Positions 35,236 to 42,605 of a DNA stretch of 42,605 bases are shown here, piece by piece. Each line of letters begins with the position of its first letter. The first letter of the stretch is position 1. The DNA is from Burkholderiaceae bacterium (GTDB lineage: Bacteria; Pseudomonadota; Gammaproteobacteria; Burkholderiales; Burkholderiaceae), in NCBI GenBank assembly GCA_947374315.1, contig CANCBK010000010.1:1-42605 (forward strand), in the 5' to 3' direction. The translations under genes were made by a program, and so were the position numbers. The notes beneath the pieces are model-generated. The model saw only the letters and a program-made list of their open reading frames with translations, made no database searches and was not told the origin of the DNA.

Positions 35236-35688
35236 TTACTTTTCCCTGATCCATGTTTGAGTTCTTCCGAGGAGGGGGATGCCAATGTATGCGCGAACAT
35301 CTAACTTGGAGCCTTGATCTTGTAATTTCATGGTGACCCTATAAATTTCTCCATCATCAGGATCCAAAATTCGACCCCCACTATAAAAATCCCCTTGTTT
35401 TTTTAAGTCAGAGAGAATTTCCATGCCCACTACAGGCCGACCTTTTCGGTAGTCGCTGCATTTTTCGCATGTAGGCAATGCGTTTGGATCTAGTAGCTTT
35501 TTGATAGTTCCAACGTAAACCCCGTCTACTAGGCTTATATCTACTAATGCTGCCGGCTGATTGGTTTCATCGTCAAAAGATCTCCAGATTCCCGCTATTG
35601 AGCGCGAATCCTGTGACATGGCATGCTGGGTGCCCAAAAAAAACAAAAGCAAGCTAAATACGACATATTTTATTGGCAAATTTTTCAT
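35236..35688 (-). CDS. DUF2147 family secreted protein
   Basis: A 150-residue protein with an N-terminal signal peptide (KYVVFSLLLFFLGTQHAMSQ, cleavage probably after AMS or nearby), followed by a DUF2147 domain: IAGIWRSFDDETNQPAALVDI, YVGTIKKLLD, a CEKC-type pair (TCEKCSD), KGRPVVGMEIL, FYSGGRILDPDDGEIY, and an LGRTQTWIR ending. Proteins of this family are small periplasmic beta-structures of unknown function. It is divergent from pyrG with about 107 nt between. Its role cannot be inferred from the context. Confidence 0.85.
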   Translation of the reverse strand: MKNLPIKYVVFSLLLFFLGTQHAMSQDSRSIAGIWRSFDDETNQPAALVDISLVDGVYVGTIKKLLDPNALPTCEKCSDYRKGRPVVGMEILSDLKKQGDFYSGGRILDPDDGEIYRVTMKLQDQGSKLDVRAYIGIPLLGRTQTWIREK

Positions 35689-35739
35689 ATTCCCAGTTTT
35701 ACACCATTCAAACCTCCATGGCTATTGCCGGTCTGGAAT

Positions 35740-35770
35740 TTGCCTCGACCAACCTATCTGTCGTTATAAT
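35740..35770 (+). promoter_or_regulatory. Candidate sigma-70 promoter for pyrG
   Basis: A consensus -10 TATAAT (35765-35770) with a -35-like TTGCCT (35740-35745), spacer 19 nt. It would start transcription near 35777, about 20 nt upstream of the pyrG ATG. The perfect -10 is the main support; the spacer is long. Confidence 0.5.
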
Positions 35771-35792
35771 TACTTTTTCCAACAGAGCTTAA

Positions 35793-37457
<1,665 letters not shown>

Positions 37458-37466
37458 GGGGAAGTA

Positions 37467-39651
<2,185 letters not shown>

Positions 39652-39672
39652 TAGGCAGCGACTCGATTTCAT

Positions 39673-39999
39673 ATGCGGATTGTCATCTACTCCATGCTGC
39701 TATTGTTGCTGATAATTCAGTACCCATTATGGTTGGGTAAGGGCGGCTGGCTAAAAGTCTATGAAATGGAGCGTCAATTGGAGTTACAGCAGGCAAAAAA
39801 TAGCCTGCTGAGCTTGCGTAATGCGAAGTTAACTGGCGATGTTAAAGATTTGAAGGATGGTACCCGCGCCATTGAAGAGCGTGCCCGGGTTGAGCACGGC
39901 ATGATTAAGGAAGGCGAATTCTTTGTACAGATTCTGCCTGCCGAGAAATCAGCAGCCAATACTCCTGACGGTGTAAGGTCACCAACTACAAAGCAGTAA
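39673..39999 (+). CDS. ftsB: FtsB, cell division protein
   Basis: A 108-residue bitopic membrane protein. The transmembrane helix spans residues 3-21 ([19 protein letters not shown]), followed by a coiled coil (about 30-65: [21 protein letters not shown]) and the conserved [21 protein letters not shown], which matches E. coli FtsB ([21 protein letters not shown]). It bridges FtsQ, FtsL and the divisome. Position directly after eno is typical. Its stop (39997-39999) abuts the hslO stop (40000-40002) on the other strand. Confidence 0.93.
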   Translation: MRIVIYSMLLLLLIIQYPLWLGKGGWLKVYEMERQLELQQAKNSLLSLRNAKLTGDVKDLKDGTRAIEERARVEHGMIKEGEFFVQILPAEKSAANTPDGVRSPTTKQ

Positions 40000-40965
40000 T
40001 TAATGACCGCTTGATGGCGGCCTTGTGGCGTCAGCCAGCAAATCCGTTTTAAAGACCTGCCTGCAATCTACCGCATCAAAGCGATAGACTTTGGCGCAAA
40101 AATCACACTCAGTCTCCACGGCGCCTTGTTCAGCAATGATGCTATCAACCTCTTGTTCCCCTAGCATTCTCAGAATGTCTGCCACTTTTGTTCGAGAGCA
40201 GCGGCATCCAAATCGAATAGGGCGAGCTGGAAAGCTTCGCACACCATTCTCTGAAGATTCCTCTAAAAATAGGCGACGCAGGGTCGTTTCCGGCGGCAGG
40301 GTTAATAACTCTTCATGGGTGATGGTTTCGCCAAGCGTCTGAATGCGGTTCCAACCCTCAGCTGCAAGCTGCGGGTCTAAGTGGGCATGGCCTCCAGAGT
40401 CTGGTAAGCGTTGCAACAATAATCCGCCGACATGGGTATCGTTTGATACCAACCAAATGCGGGTATCCAACTGCTCTGAATTGCGCATGTACAGGGCGAT
40501 CGCTTCAGCCGCGCTAGCTACAGGCTTGAGCTCTGCGCCATGGTGCTCCTGAAGCGCCACAATGCCCTGGTAGGGGGGTTGGCCGGGTTGGCGATCTGCC
40601 GGATCTAAGGTGATGACAAGGCGACCTGAGTTGCCCGCATCCAAAAGTTCACCCAAGGTGGCGCTGGGATCAATAGCATCTGGTTCAACTGACAACTTAA
40701 CCGTAGCCCTCATTGTGAGGTCTGATTTGCATTCGACTACCAGTAGCTGAATGGGGCCTTTGCTTTGGGCTTGAATAATTAAGGTGCCATCAAACTTGAG
40801 GCTAGCGCTTAGTAGGGTGGCAGCCCCTACAAAATCTCCAAGAATTCGTCTAACAACCGGGGGGTCATTGCGACGCTCCAAAACAGCCTGCCAAGCACTG
40901 CCAATTGAAACAATTTCCCCGCGAACTGGGGCGCCATCGCACATAAATACAAGTAATTCATTCAT
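40000..40965 (-). CDS. hslO: Hsp33, redox-regulated chaperone
   Basis: A 321-residue Hsp33. The N-terminal fold (VRGEIVSIGSAWQAVLERR, LLSASLKFDGTLIIQAQ) is followed by a linker and the zinc/redox switch at the C-terminus: C-x-C in FGCRCSRTKVADILRML and C-x-x-C in TECDFCAKVYRF. Oxidation of these cysteines turns on holdase activity under oxidative stress. E. coli HslO is 292 residues; the extra length is partly a C-terminal tail rich in P, S and T. It is divergent from gltX. Confidence 0.95.
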   Translation of the reverse strand: MNELLVFMCDGAPVRGEIVSIGSAWQAVLERRNDPPVVRRILGDFVGAATLLSASLKFDGTLIIQAQSKGPIQLLVVECKSDLTMRATVKLSVEPDAIDPSATLGELLDAGNSGRLVITLDPADRQPGQPPYQGIVALQEHHGAELKPVASAAEAIALYMRNSEQLDTRIWLVSNDTHVGGLLLQRLPDSGGHAHLDPQLAAEGWNRIQTLGETITHEELLTLPPETTLRRLFLEESSENGVRSFPARPIRFGCRCSRTKVADILRMLGEQEVDSIIAEQGAVETECDFCAKVYRFDAVDCRQVFKTDLLADATRPPSSGH

Positions 40966-41042
40966 AAGTGAAAGTATCCGCTTTTTTGAGAAAGCAGGTG
41001 TTAACTGGCAAAATTCAAAGCCAACCTGAGATAATATTATTT

Positions 41043-42437
41043 ATGCATATACGTACACGTTTCGCCCCCAGTCCCACGGGCTTTATCCATTTGGGCAACC
41101 TTCGCAGCGCTTTGTATCCGTGGGCGTTTGCTCGCCACAATCATGGTGATTTCATCTTGCGCATTGAAGATACTGATCTTGAGCGCTCCACCCAAGAGGC
41201 AGTCGATGTCATCATCGAGGGAATGGCCTGGTTGGGCTTGGATATAGATGAAGGTCCGATTTATCAAATGCAGCGTATTGATCGCTATCGCAAGGTAGTG
41301 GAGCAAATGGTGGATGCAGGGCTAGCCTACCCTTGTTACATGAGCGAAGACGAGCTGAACAAGTTGCGCGACCAGCAGATGGCCAATAAAGAAAAGCCCC
41401 GGTACAACGGTCTATGGCGCCCTGAGCCAGGTAAAGCATTGCCAGCAATACCGGATGGTGTTCTGCCAGTGATCCGGTTTAAAAACCCGATTGGCGGGTC
41501 TGTGATCTGGGAGGATGCTGTTAAAGGCAGGATTGAGATTAGCAATGACGAGCTAGATGACTTGGTCATCGCCCGTCCCGATGGCACGCCAACCTATAAC
41601 TTTTGTGTAGTGGTTGATGATCTTGATATGAAGATTACCCATGTGATTCGGGGTGACGATCATGTCAACAATACGCCTCGGCAGATCAATATTTTAAAAG
41701 CCCTTGCTGGAACACCCCCGGTCTACGCCCATTTGCCAACTGTCTTGAATGACTCCGGCGAAAAAATGAGTAAGCGGAATGGGGCAATGAGTGTGCGCGA
41801 TTATCAAAAAGCGGGATATCTGCCCGAGGCTATCTTGAACTACTTGGCTCGCCTAGGTTGGTCGCATGGTGATGCTGAAGTATTTACTAAAGAGCAGTTT
41901 GTAAATTGGTTCGACTTGGATAGTCTAGGTCGGTCACCTGCACAACATAACCCTGAAAAATTACTTTGGTTAAATCATCAATACATTCAGAATGCAGATC
42001 CTACTGTGTTAGCAGAGGCGACCAAGCCATTTGCTCATGAGCTTGGAATCGATACGGAAAATGGACCAGACTTTGTGCAAGTAGTATCTCTCTTGAAAGA
42101 TCGCGCAAATACTTTAATTGAGATAGCGGAAGGTGCTAAGTTATTTTATTTTCCAGCACCTACACATAGCGTCGAGCAAATTGCTGCAAACATACCCAAA
42201 GAAGTCATCCCAGCATTGAAAGATTTGATTGCAGCCATTCAGTCTTCTGAGCATACTAAGGCCGCTTATGGGGCGGTATTTAAAGAGGTGCTAGCAAAAC
42301 ATCAGATCAAAATGCCGGCTTTAGCTATGCCTGTTCGTTACGCCTTATTCGCCACCACTCAGACCCCAGCCATTGATTCGGTGCTGGTTGTTTTGGGAAA
42401 AGACGAGGCTGTGAAGCGCCTTTCAAAGGTTATCTAG
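41043..42437 (+). CDS. gltX: Glutamyl-tRNA synthetase
   Basis: A 464-residue class I synthetase charging tRNA-Glu. The HIGH region is [18 protein letters not shown] (from residue 7) and the KMSKS loop is [15 protein letters not shown]. The catalytic domain is followed by the helical anticodon-binding domain. The frame is open up to ATG 40968, but this adds 25 residues unlike the family; ATG 41043 ([13 protein letters not shown]) matches the usual N-terminus. Whether it also charges tRNA-Gln cannot be told here. A tRNA-Ala follows. Confidence 0.96.
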   Translation: MHIRTRFAPSPTGFIHLGNLRSALYPWAFARHNHGDFILRIEDTDLERSTQEAVDVIIEGMAWLGLDIDEGPIYQMQRIDRYRKVVEQMVDAGLAYPCYMSEDELNKLRDQQMANKEKPRYNGLWRPEPGKALPAIPDGVLPVIRFKNPIGGSVIWEDAVKGRIEISNDELDDLVIARPDGTPTYNFCVVVDDLDMKITHVIRGDDHVNNTPRQINILKALAGTPPVYAHLPTVLNDSGEKMSKRNGAMSVRDYQKAGYLPEAILNYLARLGWSHGDAEVFTKEQFVNWFDLDSLGRSPAQHNPEKLLWLNHQYIQNADPTVLAEATKPFAHELGIDTENGPDFVQVVSLLKDRANTLIEIAEGAKLFYFPAPTHSVEQIAANIPKEVIPALKDLIAAIQSSEHTKAAYGAVFKEVLAKHQIKMPALAMPVRYALFATTQTPAIDSVLVVLGKDEAVKRLSKVI

Positions 42438-42445
42438 TATAGAAG

Positions 42446-42475
42446 TTGCGCACTCCTACAAAAATAGGATAAAAT
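42446..42475 (+). promoter_or_regulatory. Candidate promoter for tRNA-Ala
   Basis: -35-like TTGCGC (42446-42451), 18-nt spacer, -10 TAAAAT (42470-42475). Transcription would begin about 35 nt before the tRNA. It sits just after the gltX stop, so the tRNA probably has its own promoter. Confidence 0.45.
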
Positions 42476-42518
42476 CTTGGATTGTTTTGAGTGTCTTGTA
42501 GTTTTATTGCGAGATTAC

Positions 42519-42594
<76 letters not shown>

Positions 42595-42605
42595 AGCATT
42601 TAGAA

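Noticed and set aside
40968..41042. 25-residue N-terminal extension of GltX
   Set aside because: The family N-terminus begins at [13 protein letters not shown]; the extra residues occupy the promoter region shared with hslO.

Overview
This window is an ordinary, densely packed core chromosomal segment from a betaproteobacterium of the order Burkholderiales. A small-genome, moderate-GC member of the Burkholderiaceae such as Polynucleobacter fits best. The reasons are: the acetoacetyl-CoA reductase, PHA synthase and thiolase closely resemble my recollection of the Cupriavidus necator proteins; the gene order (bamD/rluD/pgeF, tig-clpP-clpX-lon-ppiD, pyrG-kdsA-eno-ftsB, mfd/ispD-ispF) is typical of the group; and base composition is clearly lower in GC than Cupriavidus or Burkholderia. 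The genus is an inference without a database search.

Layout. 1-1275: end of tsaB, then rimI and a HolD-like/UDG-fold gene, overlapping in one operon. 1286-3780: lysophospholipid transporter lplT divergent from alanine racemase alr. 3830-6526: outer-membrane assembly lipoprotein bamD divergent from rluD and pgeF. 6628-12322: a polyhydroxybutyrate block (phaC, phaB, phaR, then rimO, then a BktB-type thiolase). 12353-16799: serB and mfd on the minus strand, head to head with ispD-ispF (16823-18116). 18199-26115: tRNA-Leu, then the protein-quality-control series tig, clpP, clpX, lon, tRNA-Val, and a short PpiD-like gene. 26119-32304: tesA divergent from a ybbA-like ATPase, then purL and a spermidine-synthase-like gene. 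32414-35688: acnB and a DUF2147 protein on the minus strand. 35796-39999: pyrG-kdsA-eno-ftsB. 40000-42437: hslO divergent from gltX, followed by tRNA-Ala.

Functionally the window joins translation and tRNA modification (TsaB, RimI, RluD, RimO, GltX, three tRNAs), envelope biogenesis (Alr, BamD, LplT, KdsA, FtsB, PgeF), carbon storage (Pha genes), protein folding and proteolysis (Tig, ClpXP, Lon, PpiD-like, Hsp33) and central metabolism (AcnB, Eno, PurL, PyrG, SerB, IspDF).

I see no mobile element, CRISPR array, prophage, toxin-antitoxin pair or defence island, and no stretch over 300 bases lacks a gene. I do not find a convincing new multi-gene system. What deserves a second look is at gene and leader scale: a 68-nt near-palindrome between phaB and phaR, a hairpin that would bury the phaC start codon, a lon leader with a heat-shock-type promoter followed by a terminator-like hairpin, a PpiD homologue apparently lacking the parvulin domain, a HolD-like protein with a degenerate uracil-glycosylase fold, and a YbbA ATPase with no permease beside it.
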